A DNA stretch of 64,000 nucleotides. It comes from Xenopus tropicalis (lineage: Eukaryota; Chordata; Amphibia; Anura; Pipidae). The notes beneath the pieces are model-generated. The model was not told the origin of the DNA and did not search any database. It worked only from the letters and a program-made list of their open reading frames with translations. The stretch's first letter is position 1, and every line of letters starts with the position of its first letter. Below, piece after piece: positions 44,869-56,122 of the stretch. The translations under genes were made by a program, and so were the position numbers. The stretch covers positions 50,419,358-50,483,357 of the forward strand of contig NC_030683.2 in assembly GCF_000004195.4 (NCBI RefSeq). Direction: 5' to 3'.

Positions 44869-45739
44869 TAAGCATTTTTCAACAAACATTTTTCATTTAC
44901 TGCAGCTTTATTGTCAAAACTTCCGTGTGAGACTCAAATGCTTTACTTTATTTTTCAAAAATGAATATTTGTACTATTTGTCTTTTTAAAATTAAAACAA
45001 AAATGCTGTTTACTTTGTCTTGCAATGGATTTGATTATTTAAATAAAATAACGTGATATAAGCTACAATACGTTTATACCTGTACATGGGTATTTTTTGT
45101 TTTAATGAATATTGTGCAAATATGTACATATACACACACACACACGCACATATACATTTTTTCTTTCCACTATATTTATTATACAGTATACATCAGCCTG
45201 CTGTGACATTAACTGCCTCAAACCTACGCTTTCATTTGTTAAGGGAATTACCATGGAAACTGAATCCTTGGGAACTACATTTAAATTAGTCAGAAGTATG
45301 ACTTGTGCAGAACAATCCTGCTCAACTCCCCCACACAAGAGTAGGGGATGTTCCAACATAGAAAAAGCTTTCTAATTTTTTTCCTGGGGTATAATGATTG
45401 CCAGCCTGCGTAGGAAGCATTTTTCTTGCTTTATAGAAAGCACTCATAATACTACTTTATTAACATCTTCATTGCTAGTGTATTCATTCTCTCTATAAAA
45501 GCTAAATTAGGGATTTCTTCCTATTTTTCCCAGAGAGCAACAGATATATTATGGTCTACTAATTTTTAGCATGTTCTATCAGACCTCACCATAACAAACA
45601 GGCAAACAAGTACAAATACAGTGTATTAGCTATGTATATATTAATTTGTCTTGTTATAACAGAAGGTGATTTATAGTTGCATATGAGGGGTTAGCACCTG
45701 CTTCAATCACTAAAGTCTGAATACTGAAAAAATATTAGC
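44869..45739. other. Non-coding DNA with a CA microsatellite
   Basis: A (CA)n-type tract lies at about 45130-45150. Overlapping open frames on both strands there are compositional. The last 50-60 bases may already belong to the LINE. Confidence 0.4.
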
Positions 45740-45794
45740 CATATTAGCTTTTAATATTCCCAGTTCTAGTAATATAGCTACTGACAAATGGGCC

Positions 45795-47145
45795 ACTCGG
45801 GAGGAAATTCAAAAGAGACTTGAGCATGTAAAGGTAAACAAAGGTCCAGGACCGGATGGGATTCATCCCAGGGTATTAAACAAGCTTAGCGCTGTGATTG
45901 CCAAGCCTCTTCACATAATTTTTCAGGATTCTTTGAGGTCTGGCATGGTGCCGAGAGACTGGCAAATTGCTAATGTGGTGCCGTTATTTAAAATGGGATC
46001 CCGTTCTCAGCCTGAAAACTATAGGCCTGTTAGTCTGACATCAGTAGTAGGAAAGCTTTTGGAAGGGGTAATAAGGGATAGGGTACTTGAATACATTGCA
46101 GTTCACAATACAATGGGGCACATTCATGAAAACGGAAGTTCGAATCCTGAATGGGACAAATTCGGATTGGATACGAAAACACTTATGAAAAAATCATATT
46201 GGTCACGATAATATCGTATTGGCGATCCGAAAGTCACAAAATTTTCGTACCGAACGTTTATAAACAGCGGGAAAACCTTTCCGATTTTTTCACGTAAGCG
46301 TATGAAAAAGTTGCGCGGGCGTCGAAAAAGTTGTGCAAGTCACAAAAAATTTGGCGAAAATACGCTCAGAGCGTTCATGTCTTAGTATATCTGCCCCTAT
46401 AAGTTTGTGCCAGCATGGTTTAATTGGTTTAATTTAGTCGCCTTTTATGAGGAGGTGAGCAGGAACTTTGATGCTGGAATGGCAGTTGATGTCATCTACT
46501 TGGAATTTGCAAAAGCGTTTGATACAGTACCTCACAGAAGGTTAATGATCAAATTGAGGAATATTGGCCTAGAACATAATATTTGTAATTGGATAGAGAA
46601 CTGGCTGAAGGATAGAGTACAAAGAGTGGTGGTAAATGGAACATTTTCTAATTGGACCAGTGTGGTTAGTGGAGTACCGTAGGGGTCAGTCCTTGGTCCT
46701 TTGCTTTTTAACTTTTTTTTAATGACCTGGAGGTGGGCGTAGAAAGTACTGTTTCTATTTTTGCTGGTAACGCTAAATTGTGCAAAAATATAAGTTCCAT
46801 GCAGGATGCTGCAATTTGACAAAACTGGAAAACTGGGCAGCAAACTGGAAAATGAGGTTCAATGTGGACAAGTGCAAAGTTATGCACTTTGGTAGAAATA
46901 ATATAAACACAAGCTATCTACTAAATGGTAGTTTGTTGGGGATATATCCTTGATGGAGAAGGATCTGGTTTTTTTTGTGGATAATAAGTTGTCTAATTCC
47001 TGGCAATGTCATTCGGTGGCTGCTAAAGCAAATAAAGTGCTGTCTTGTATTATAAAGGGCATTGATTCAAGGGATGAAAACATAATTTTACCCCTTTATA
47101 GGTCCCTGGTAAGGCCTCACGCACCAGAGGCCACCCCTTTAGATT
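45795..47145 (+). pseudogene. CR1-like reverse transcriptase, broken
   Basis: The first block (to 46110) reads GPDGIHPRVLNKL, RDWQIANVVPLFK and NYRPVSLTSVVGKLLEG, the early motifs of a non-LTR reverse transcriptase. After the nested MITE it resumes with EEVSRNFDAGMAVDVIYLEF and FDTVPHRRLMIKLRNIG. At about 46680 the GVPQGS motif has a TAG in place of the glutamine codon. At about 46760-46780 the catalytic FADD motif reads FAGN, so both catalytic aspartates are lost. The final block has KLSNSWQCHSVAAKANKVLS and LPLYRSLVRP before a deletion. It could not encode an active enzyme even without the nested insertion. Confidence 0.88.
46115..46397. mobile_element. TA-site MITE nested in the LINE
   Basis: The ends are GGGGCACATTCATG and GTATATCTGCCCC (inverse GGGGCAGATATAC). 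The interior repeats phrases of the element at 21546, including GGATTGGATACGAAAA, GATCCGAAAGTCACAAAATT, CCTTTCCG and ATACGCTCAGAGCGTTCA. TA follows the right end. The reading of the LINE resumes with TATAAGTTTGTGCCAGCATG. Confidence 0.88.
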
Positions 47146-47621
47146 AGAGGAACAGAGCTTCCATTTGAAGCAGCGTAGGTGGTTTTTCACGGTGAGGGCA
47201 GTGAGGTTGTGGAATGTCCTTCCTAGAGATGTGGTAATGGCAGATTCTGTTAATGCCTTTAAGATGGGCCTAGATGAGTTCTTGAACAAGCATAATATCC
47301 AACTGTGATACTAATATCTACAGTTAGTATTATTATTAGAATTATTATGTTTGTATATATAGTTATGTATGTGAGTGTATAGATAGGTCAGTATAGGTTG
47401 TGTGTGCTGGGTTTACTTGGAAGGGTTGAACTTGATGGACTGGTCTTTTTTCAACCCTATGTAACTATGTAAATGAAATGGGCTATTAGTAATAAGTGTT
47501 ATATAAAAGTATAATGTCATATATTCGGCAGTTTCATTTACCTGTTACTGACTATGCAAATAGGAAAGCGTGTGTACTGTACCTGCATCTATACTGAACT
47601 TTATGTAGAAGTTTTAAAGTA

Positions 47622-47863
47622 GGGATGCACTGAATCCAGGATTCGGCCAAGAATCTGCTTTTTTCAGGAGGATTCAGATTCGGCCAAATCCATGTGCCTG
47701 GCCGAACCGAACCTGAATCCTTAAAATCATAAACTTTTTGTCATATAATTATGGAAGTTTAATATTTTTTACCCCTGTGTGTCCTAATTTGCATCTGTAA
47801 ATTAGTATTTAGATTCAGTTCGGTACTCGGCTGAATCCCTAAATAGTGGATTTGTTGCATCCC
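47622..47863. mobile_element. TA-flanked MITE with GGGATGCACTGAATCC end
   Basis: TA plus GGGATGCACTGAATCC at the left mirrors GGATTTGTTGCATCCC plus TA at the right. The interior is rich in GATTCGGCCAA words, including inverted ones. A decayed relative may lie near 12168-12240. No coding capacity. Confidence 0.8.
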
Positions 47864-48659
47864 TACAGATACACTGAATTGCTTGTACTGCTCCATTGCT
47901 TGTGTTCAGAATTTCAGTGTCTCTATTTTGTCAAACCGTTAAAGTCTGTCATATTTCTGTTGTTGATTTCTTTACCATTAACCTTTTCAGTGCTTTTTTT
48001 GTAACTTAAATTTTAATTGATTTTAAATTACAACAAAAAAAGGAAAAGAAAAAAGGCATTCCTGGTTACAGCAGTATCAACTGAGTTAACAGATCGCAAT
48101 TATTGAGTTGAAATAAGTTCATGTATATAAGTAGGGATGTTAGATTTTGAAAGGTTGGAAGAAAGAAAAGTAGAAAAAAAGGGGGGGAAATGCATAACTT
48201 GATCAAGAAGAAATATTTTATATTTTACTTTCTTTCTACTGGTAAGCCATCGAAAAGTTGTGGGTCATCCTGTACTGCAACTTTAAACAGGGTATCTGCA
48301 GCTTTTACCAAAATGACATCTTAGTTTGCCATAATAATAACTAAAAATGTACCTCTCTGGTGTAAGCTCTGCTAATGTTGTTAGAGATTGCATAAAGTAA
48401 GCTATACTTTCTCTTGCAACCTAGAATGAGTCTAGGGCTTATTTACTGATGGCAGGGTGCAAATACCACCATGTTTTATTAGCACTTTGTACCCTGCCCT
48501 GCAGACAGTGTCTGTGTGTTTTTGAGTGCTGCTATTCTCATGGTAGTATGCTCAAAATGTGACCCTCTCTACACAGGGGGAGACCCAATTATTAATGTTT
48601 GTATTTGTGATATTTTTCTACTTTAAATAAACTTGAAATTTAAAAATAAAACAAGAATG
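47864..48659. other. Non-coding DNA, no gene recognised
   Basis: AT-rich with A and G runs near 48170-48190; no open frame or repeat end is recognised. Confidence 0.4.
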
Positions 48660-49073
48660 TTAAAGGAACAGTAACATCAAAAAATTAAAGTGTTTTAAAG
48701 TAATTAAAATATAATGTGCTGTTGCTCTGCAAAAAAATGGTGTTTTGCTACAGAAAAGCTACAATATAAATAAGCTGCTGTGTAGCCATGGGGGCAGCCA
48801 TTCAAGCTGGAAAAAAGGAGAAAAGGCACAGGTTACATAGCAGATAACTAGTAGATAAGCCCCATATAATGGGGGTTTGTCTGTTATCTGCTAAGTAACC
48901 TGTGCCTTTTCTCCTTTGAATGGCTGCCCCCATGGCTACACAGCAGCTTACTTATATAAACTATAGTAGTCTTTCTGAGGCAAACACACCAGTTGTAGCA
49001 ATGCAGGGCAACAGTACATTATATTGTAATTACTTTTATACACTTTAATTTTTTGGTGTTACTGTTCCTTTAA
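48660..49073. mobile_element. T2-like MITE, TTAAAGGAACAGTAACA family
   Basis: TTAAAGGAACAGTAACATC at the left mirrors GTGTTACTGTTCCTTTAA at the right, with TTAA at both ends. The interior carries arms GCACAGGTTACATAGCAGAT and the inverse, around a short centre at about 48850-48875, plus CCATGGGGGCAGCCATTCA and its inverse, so it is a long imperfect palindrome. The copy at 61674 is a close relative. No coding capacity. Confidence 0.92.
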
Positions 49074-49203
49074 CATATTTATTTAAAAAAAATCGGAATA
49101 AAATAAACACAAACGTATATAACAGTGGGAAATCGAACTTTAATGCATCTACAAGCTCAAAAAAAGTTGAAAAATTCCACAACTGAAATTGAATAAATGA
49201 TTT

Positions 49204-49711
49204 TTAAAGGAATACTGTCATGGAAAAACATGTTTTTAAAAAAAAAAAAAAAATGCATCAGTTAATAGAGCTTCCCCAGCAGAATCCTGTATTGAAATCC
49301 ATTTTTCAAAAGCCATATTCTTCATTTCCCAGGGTACCACAGCCATGTGACCTGTGCTCTGCTAAACTTCAGTCCCACTTTACTGCTGTGCTGCAAATTA
49401 GAGTGATATCACCCTTCTCCCAGCAGCCTATCAGCAGAACAATGGGAAGGTAGCAAGATAGCAGCTCCTAGTAGAATAGCACTCAATAGTAAGAAATCTA
49501 AGTCCGGTTTGGGACTCCTCCAGTTACATGGGAGTAGGAGAAACAATAGGTCACCTGAAAGCAGTTCTAATGTATAGCGCTGGCTCTTTCTGAAAGCTCA
49601 GACTCAGGCACAATGCACTGATGGCTGCCTACACACCAATATTACAGGTAAAAAAATTGTTTGCTATGTAAAATAAAAAGTATGTCATAAAAATTAACAG
49701 AATCCCTTTAA
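49204..49711. mobile_element. T2-like MITE, TTAAAGGAATACTGTCATG family
   Basis: The left end TTAAAGGAATACTGTCATGG corresponds to an inverted right end CAGAATCCCTTTAA. The interior has TTCCCAGCAGAATCCTG-like wording, TTCATTTCCCAGGGTACCAC, CCATGTGACCTGTGCTCTG and CTCCAGTTACATGGGAGTAG, all shared with 53868-54491. The 77-codon open frame is incidental. Confidence 0.85.
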
Positions 49712-50861
49712 TTTTGCCTAGTAAGGCTCCCATTGACTTCTACATGACTTCACAAGCTTACAGGTGTCAACGTTTTACATCCCCTTTTTTTGTGTTTTTC
49801 TCCACTTAATAAATATCAAACATTAGTGTTGTTTTAAGCCATAATTCAAAGTCATGATTTTTAGCACCAAAAAATTAGAATTGTGAAAAAAATTAAAATG
49901 CAAACCTTGACAAATAACCTTCTTAATATTCTGGCCCTTCACTAAAAAATGAAAGTGTATTTCAGGGTATGAAAAAAAAAAACAAAGAAAATAGAAAATA
50001 TTATCAATTATGTTAAGTGAGAATAATGCTGTTACTTACATAATGTGTTCAAAGACTAGTGCTGTTCAGTTTTTCCCCTCTCAGTTTATGAAAATAATCT
50101 TTGTTGTACACAACATGGCTGTAGACAAAAACAAAAAAATCTCGTAGGAACAAAAAGACATTTCATCAATTTAAAGACCCAGCAGAGAACTTGATATGCT
50201 TACAGTATATGGTAGATCACCACTGCGCAAATCAGAGAGAGATATTTAAAGATGAAAGGTAGTGATGCATGATTTATACTGCTAATTGTGCTATTTCAGG
50301 GCACTTCTGAACAGTGATTAGGTTTTACCCATGGGCATTATGTGGTATGGATCCATTTATTATGCCTAGTTATTTAAACAGTGCCTAGTTAATGCATTCT
50401 TTGAGTACGTTGGTTGCATCCAAATGATGGTTCATATATTGCTACCAGTCTGTGCTACTACATTTCAATGGATCATTTTATTCTCATATGCCTGTCTCCT
50501 CAAATAAATACCACCTTGCAACTTTGTTGCAAAGTTTGAACAAAATGCAGGTAAAGGGCCAATATGTTTTTTGTCTTTTTTTGTGTGCCGCAAATATTAA
50601 GAGGTGAATGATGATTATTTGACATTTCATTTTTAGCTTTCACCTTTAGAAATAATTCTAGGTTAATGCCCACAGCCTTACTTATCACCCCAGTGCCCTT
50701 TGGATTTAGAATTCTCTTGCAATATGCTAGCAGGGTGTATAGACTTGAGGTGTGTGGAGATTTGGTCATCTCTAGAAGTATTGGCTGTCTCAACTGTAAT
50801 GATTGTTTTCTACAGATAAAGCATTAGCATGGACCCTAATCTTTTGTCATAGTTTGCACCA
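49712..50861. other. Non-coding DNA, no gene recognised
   Basis: A- and T-rich sequence with short open frames (97 codons at most, minus strand) and no recognised family. Confidence 0.4.
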
Positions 50862-51072
50862 TAAGGGCTGTGACACACGGGGAGATTAGTCGCCGCACGA
50901 CAAATCTTCTTTGTCCCAGGCGACTAATCTCCCCTAAATGCCATCCTACTGGCTAGAATGTAAATCGACGGTGGGATGGCATATGTGGTGGCGCGATTTG
51001 CCAAAGTCGCGGAAGTCGCCTTGAGAGGAATTTGTTGCGCGGCGACTAATCTCCCCATGTGTCCCAGCCCTA
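50862..51072. mobile_element. MITE, GGGCTGTGACACACGGGGAG family
   Basis: TAAGGGCTGTGACACACGGG at the left mirrors CCCCATGTGTCCCAGCCCTA at the right. GATTAGTCGCC and GGCGACTAATC occur on both sides and GCCATCCTACTGGC faces GGTGGGATGGC. It is a shorter, more diverged member of the family at 44582. Confidence 0.85.
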
Positions 51073-51674
51073 AAGCTTTGCTTTGACATAATAGACACAT
51101 CCCTATGGATCCAATATTCTTTTAAATACATTTACAATAAGCATAAATAACTAGGATTAGTCATTTACTGTTTAATTTTAACCTGATAAATGTTATTTTA
51201 CACTATTAGTGCTTTTATGTTCTGGAGTACTTTAAGGGTTAAACTCCTCGGGAGCTTTTGCTGGATGATGTTAAATCGAAAAAACACATCCTACAAGTCG
51301 GATATAGTGTTGCATGAATTAAAATATAAAGGGACTGATAGAAAATCTTTTGTGTAAACTGCAAGAAATATTTGCCATCCAACACAACACGTCTGTCAGA
51401 AAAGGAACGCTGTATGCTGCGTCTGCATCTTATGATATCTGACAGACTTGTTTTTCTTATTAAAGTACATTGACTGTCGGATATAGATGCAGGAACAAAA
51501 CACACCATCCAACCTTATCTGATCTGACTTTACAGTACAGTTGTTGAGATCAGATTTTGTAGGATCCTACAACATTTCCTGCTATTGCATGGTGTTGTGA
51601 GCTGTTGCCTGACATGATCAGAAAGAATCTCACCCACAAAATCTGATCAAAATCTCCTTTGGGTTTAGCTATTA
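51073..51674. other. Non-coding DNA, possible unrecognised repeat
   Basis: The stretch 51240-51550 contains opposed words such as GTCGGATATAG (51297, 51476) and CATCCAACAC/CATCCAACCT that hint at a decayed fold-back element, but no ends can be set. No gene. Confidence 0.35.
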
Positions 51675-52000
51675 CAGGTATGGGGTCTGTTATCCAGAAT
51701 GCTTGGGACCTGAGGTCTTCTGGATAACGGATCTTTCCGTAATTTTGATCTTCATACCTTAAGTCTACTAAAAAAAAATCTAGCGTTAAATACACCAAAT
51801 ACAATTGTTTTGCATCCAATAAGGATTAATTATATCTTAGTTAGGAACAAGTACAAGGCACCATTTTATTATTAAAGAGAAAAAGGGAATAATTTCCAAA
51901 AATAAGAATTATTTGTTTAAAATGGATCTATGGGAGATGGCCTTCCTGTAATTCGGAACTTTCAGGATAACGGGTCTCTGGATAATGGGACCAATACCTG
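51675..52000. mobile_element. TA-flanked MITE, CAGGTATGGGGTC family
   Basis: CAGGTATGGGGTCTGTTATC at the left and GATAATGGGACCAATACCTG at the right, with TA outside both (51673-51674 and 52001-52002). It shares GGATTAATTATATCTTAG and GTAATTCGGAACTTTCAGG with the copies at 40657 and 42637. No coding capacity. Confidence 0.92.
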
Positions 52001-52002
52001 TA

Positions 52003-53867
52003 CAGGTTGCACTTCATGGAAAGGACCAAACGGGATAAATTATACACTGCTTAATTTGACTGAAAGTTTGGAAGTACCCATTTACCATCAGTAGGTAGTA
52101 AGATGTTTTAAATATTATTAAACCCTGGTGGAAAATTGCATTAATATGACCCAAGGGAGATTTCGTAAACCAGAGGTGCCCAGTAAAATATTTTTAATCT
52201 TGCATGAGGTGTTTAATTATTAGAAAAACTGCTACACCATTAAGATCTTTTTGCTTGTCTCCCTCTCAAGCTGATTTTAGCAATGGCACAAATACACATT
52301 GTTGATGGTGATTTGACTACTCAAGGGGAGAGTGAGAGTTGGGAAAAGAGTGCGAACAAACCAGGACCAATTATTCATATCCAAGTTCTCTATTTGAGCA
52401 CTGGCTATTTTAAGAAAGTGGTAGTGTAAGAGCACTAGTAGGCACTGGAGAAAGGCTATTCTAGCTATGGCCCAAGGTGCAGATTGCAGTGTCAGGAGGT
52501 GCAGACCAGCCCTGTCCTTCCTGCCCATCATAGGGCAGGAAGTAAGGACAATGATTTAAGGAGGTAGCCACAGGTCTCCATGCAAGAGAGAGCAAAGTTC
52601 TGCAGCAATTGTTTAAAGAAAACAGTGTGCAAAGTGCAAAACAAAAGGCTGGTTATGGTCTGCAAATCTGGACCATGTTGCAGGCCATAGTGTCAGGGGG
52701 CGCAAACAAGCCTTTTCCTTAAAGTCTGTCATAGGGCAGGAAGTAAGGACAGTGCCCCGTTGTGGCGCTGTATTCAAGATGGACGGGCAGGAGGATTTGT
52801 CCCCCCTCCTTTCCCCTACTGGTCTGAATGAAATACAAGTTAAGGGAAGGGAATCACTTTTGATTACCGCACTACCAAACACTGAATTTAGTGAATTCAG
52901 TAAAGTAGCAGCAGGTCTCTGAGCTCTGAAATAGAATGCAGAGGCCTGTGGCAATTCTGTAATCAAGAAAGGCAACTGTACAGCCAAACCACAACTGTTA
53001 GCTTTCTGGTATAGTATATTGTATGGATCCTAGTTTCTTGTTTGCATTTCCTTATGTACACCCAGGTGATAACTATTATATTATAATGCAATAGCTTTGG
53101 TATACAGACAGTTTTATATGCCCAATTTGATAGCAATACAAAGCATATGTTTTATATTATGCAAATAATATTATAGCAGTGTAGACTGTTTGGTAAATAA
53201 ATCTTAATGGCTCTTGTGCACTTGTAAGAATGTAACTTCATACCTGGATTGTTTTATATTCTGCATTTTGTGAAGATGCATTAACCAGTGGTTACAGTTC
53301 ATCTGGAGGCTGTTACAGATAATTATGCAGAACTAACTGCATCTTCAAAGACAGAGCTGTAAGCACACATTTTATATTTACAGCCTCTTCTGTTGTAATT
53401 GAGGTTGCTTCTACAGACAGATAATTACTATATAAAGACTCCCGTCTACAAATGCTGCATACAGCATTTACAGCCATACATCTAAATCTACACATTCCTT
53501 GGTCCCCTTTATTTTGACTGTGTGTTTTTGGAAAACAATTGTTGCCCGAGTTATCCTTTTAGGAAGGCATTGTAAAAACTGTCCCTGTTTTTACTTTTTT
53601 TCTAATGATATGTGCAAAACTATAGTTGTTATGCAGGATAATATATCTTCCATACTGGTCATTTGCTAGGTTAACTGACATAACTACTATGCTTGCATTT
53701 TTTATGAACAAAACAAACAGAACATAAAATAAAATTACACATCTATCCCTTTCACACCAAAGGGTTTAAGACCTCTGGCTTGGTCTTAAACCCATTACAT
53801 TAAATACCTAAAAGATGATTGGTAATGTGTACCCGAACAAAGAACCAAATCATCCAAAACCTTGATC
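52003..53867. other. Non-coding DNA with an old duplication
   Basis: No gene is recognised. Minus-strand frames of 84 and 124 codons overlap the duplicated segment annotated separately and show no domain. Confidence 0.4.
52470..52755. repeat. Diverged duplication of about 85 bp, 201 bp apart
   Basis: GTGTCAGGAGGTGCAGACCA with CATAGGGCAGGAAGTAAGGA (52489-52552) recurs as GTGTCAGGGGGCGCAAACAA with CATAGGGCAGGAAGTAAGGA (52690-52753). A third partial version, GCGTCAGCGGGCACAAGCCA, is at 42561. The phrase is therefore part of a dispersed repeat whose limits I cannot define. Confidence 0.7.
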
Positions 53868-54491
53868 TTAGAAGAATAATGTCGTGGGAAAACATGTTTT
53901 CCACCAGTTTTTCATGAGTTAATAGAACTTCTCCAGCAGAATCCTGCATTGGAATCATTTTTTTTAAAAGCGCAAAGAGATTTTTTTAAATTTTAATTTC
54001 AAAATTTCACATGGGCCTAGCCATATTCTTTATTTCCCAGGATGCCCAGCCATGTGACCTGTGCTCTGGTAAGCAGTAACACTAATGCTGAGCTGCAAAT
54101 TGAAGTGATATTAACCCCCCTTCCCCCCCACCCAGCAGGCGACCAGCAGAACAATGGGAAGGTAGCAAAATAGCAGCTCCCAGTAGAAATCAGAATAGCA
54201 CACAATAGTAAGAAATCTAAGTCTGGATTGGGACTCCTCCAGTTACATGGGAGTAGGAGAAACAATAGGTTAATGAAAGCAGTTATAATGTGTAGCAGTG
54301 GCTCCTTCTGAAAGCTCAGAATCAGGCACAATACACTGAGATGGCTGCCTACACTCCAATATTACAACTAAAAACAATACATTTGTTGGTTTAAGAACAA
54401 CATTTTAAATGGCAGAGTGAATTATTTGATATATAAAAAGTGTAACTTAAAAATAAAAATTAAACCTTAAAATCATGACAGAATCCCTTAA
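53868..54491. mobile_element. T2-like MITE, second copy of the CTGTCATG family
   Basis: The left end has decayed to TTAGAAGAATAATGTCGTGG; the right end is CATGACAGAATCCCTTAA. The interior matches 49204-49711 in order, with an extra stretch near 53965-54015. It is more diverged than that copy. Confidence 0.8.
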
Positions 54492-54793
54492 GACTTTCCT
54501 AAGGGTGGCATCCTGGTCCCTGTAATTAAATTGTAAATATAAATTTATACAATATATTGTTTTACATGGTGCAATGAATAGGGCTTGCGCCAAACATACT
54601 TTATAGTGTTTTAATCACAAAATGTTATTTCTTGGGATAAACAGAGCAAATGGGGTAGATAATTACACAGTTTCACAGTGCACATAAAAGCAGGAATCCA
54701 TTATGCAGGGGGATAATCTAAGATCTGGTAATCTAATTATCTACCTTGAAAAGACCAAGCATGGAGCAGCTTCAATTTCCTTGTTTGCCCTGT

Positions 54794-55359
54794 TTAGGAA
54801 AAAACAGATTGGCTAGAGATGCCATTTTTTATATACTGAACCTGCCTAAAAGTTCAGCATCTTTATAGCAGTAATGATCCAAGCCTTCAAAGTTGTCTCG
54901 GGGTCACCCTACTGGAATATGTTTGTCTGCGACACTCACATGCTCAGTGTGCTTTGAGCTTTGCACATTTTCAAACAGAGAATGTGGTTTGTCTGTCATA
55001 CGGGGTGCTGCTACAGAGCTGATTACTAAGTTCTGATGCTAACTGCACTGTTTTCTGAGCTGCCATGCACTAATAATGTCTATTTACCAATCTTATTTTG
55101 TGACATTTATATTCTATATATACAGTATATGTACAGTACACTGTGCCGTGGTCCCAAAGTTCAGGTGACAACAGCACAAAGCATGTGTATTGAATGAGCA
55201 GATCAGAAGTTGGAGAGCTACTGGGGGCATCTTTGTGGGCACAGAACTTTCCTGCTAAAGGGCTGTGGTTGCCCTAGGCTGGTACATTAGCCCAAAACAT
55301 AATGTACAACATTTTTACCCTATTATTCTATTATTAATTAAGCTTTAGTTCTCCTTTAA
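54794..55359. mobile_element. T2-like MITE, relative of the element at 15872
   Basis: The right end is intact (AGCTTTAGTTCTCCTTTAA) and the left end decayed (TTTAGGAAAAAACAG). Shared phrases with 15872-16459 are AGCATCTTTATAGCAGTAAT, CATGCTCAGTGTGCTTTG, GGCTGGTACATTAGCCCAAA and ACATAATGTACAACATTT. No coding capacity. Confidence 0.78.
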
Positions 55360-55676
55360 AGGCATCCCCAAAAGCCCAACTAAAATAATTATTAGATGTC
55401 CCCAACCCAAGTAAATAAATGCCACCGCTGACACCAATCCCCAGCAGATTTTATACACAACATTTACAAGATACAAAGATTCTTACTCTTACAAAGATAC
55501 ATTACTCTTCTGATAAACATCTTGGAAACTGTGTGTGTACTCTGTCCTTTAATAAAATTATTTTTGTTAAAAGAATTATTAGTTAAAATAAAAATATCAA
55601 ACTTTATTAATATCTTGCTACATTTCCAAAAGTGCAGAGCAAGTGAATATATTTATGATTTGTTATACTTTTTTGG

Positions 55677-55797
55677 CTATAGAAATAGACAATGCTGATC
55701 ATTTACTGATTATTGTCTCCACATGTGTTTTACCAGAGGCATTTAGTAGCCGTGACAAGTAGCTGCTACTAAGTTGCTCTGTGTGTCTTTGCTCTTA
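55677..55797. mobile_element. Repeat copy equivalent to the LINE target at 7498
   Basis: ATAGACAATGCTGATCATTT, ACATGTGTTTTACCAGAGGC, TTTAGTAGCCGTGACAAGTA and TTGCTCTGTGTGTCTTTGC occur here without interruption, while at 7498-8943 the same phrases flank a LINE. Ends of the family are not defined. Confidence 0.6.
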
Positions 55798-55932
55798 ATT
55801 AACTATGGTTTATTTCCTTCTCTTCAAAATAACATTTAACCCCAACAAAATATTATATTTGTCAACTAAAGTTACTAATACAGATAATAAGATTAGTTTC
55901 TCACAACTTAGTACCTGCCTCTGTATTCATTA

Positions 55933-56120
55933 ATGGGTATATTTATCATGCTGTGTAAAAAGTGGAGTGAATCATTACTGGTGATGTTGGTGATGTTGCC
56001 CAGGGCAACAAATCAGCAATTACATTTCAACAGTTAGAAAACCAAAGCAAAGCATCTGATTGGCTGCTATGAACAACGTAATTTTTCACTCTACTCTACA
56101 CAGCATGATAAATATACCCC
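55933..56120. mobile_element. TTA-flanked MITE with GGGTATATTTATCATGCTGT ends
   Basis: GGGTATATTTATCATGCTGT on the left is mirrored by ACAGCATGATAAATATACCC on the right, 20 bp inverted without mismatch. TTA stands at 55930-55932 and 56121-56123, which suits a PIF/Harbinger-type target duplication. The arms continue as GTGGAGTGA against TCACTCTAC. No coding capacity. Confidence 0.88.
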
Positions 56121-56122
56121 TT

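Larger units (their letters stand above)
45740..47475 (+). mobile_element. CR1-like LINE, plus strand, split by a nested MITE
   Basis: The fragment covers most of the reverse transcriptase region and the 3' end, including the tail CAACCCTATGTAACTATGTA. A MITE (46115-46397) interrupts it between the NYRPVSL and AKAFDTVPH regions. The middle of the C-terminal region is deleted near 47120 (CCTCAC runs straight into GCACCAGAGG). The 5' boundary is estimated from where protein similarity fades. It is the same family as the minus-strand copy at 7587. Confidence 0.88.
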
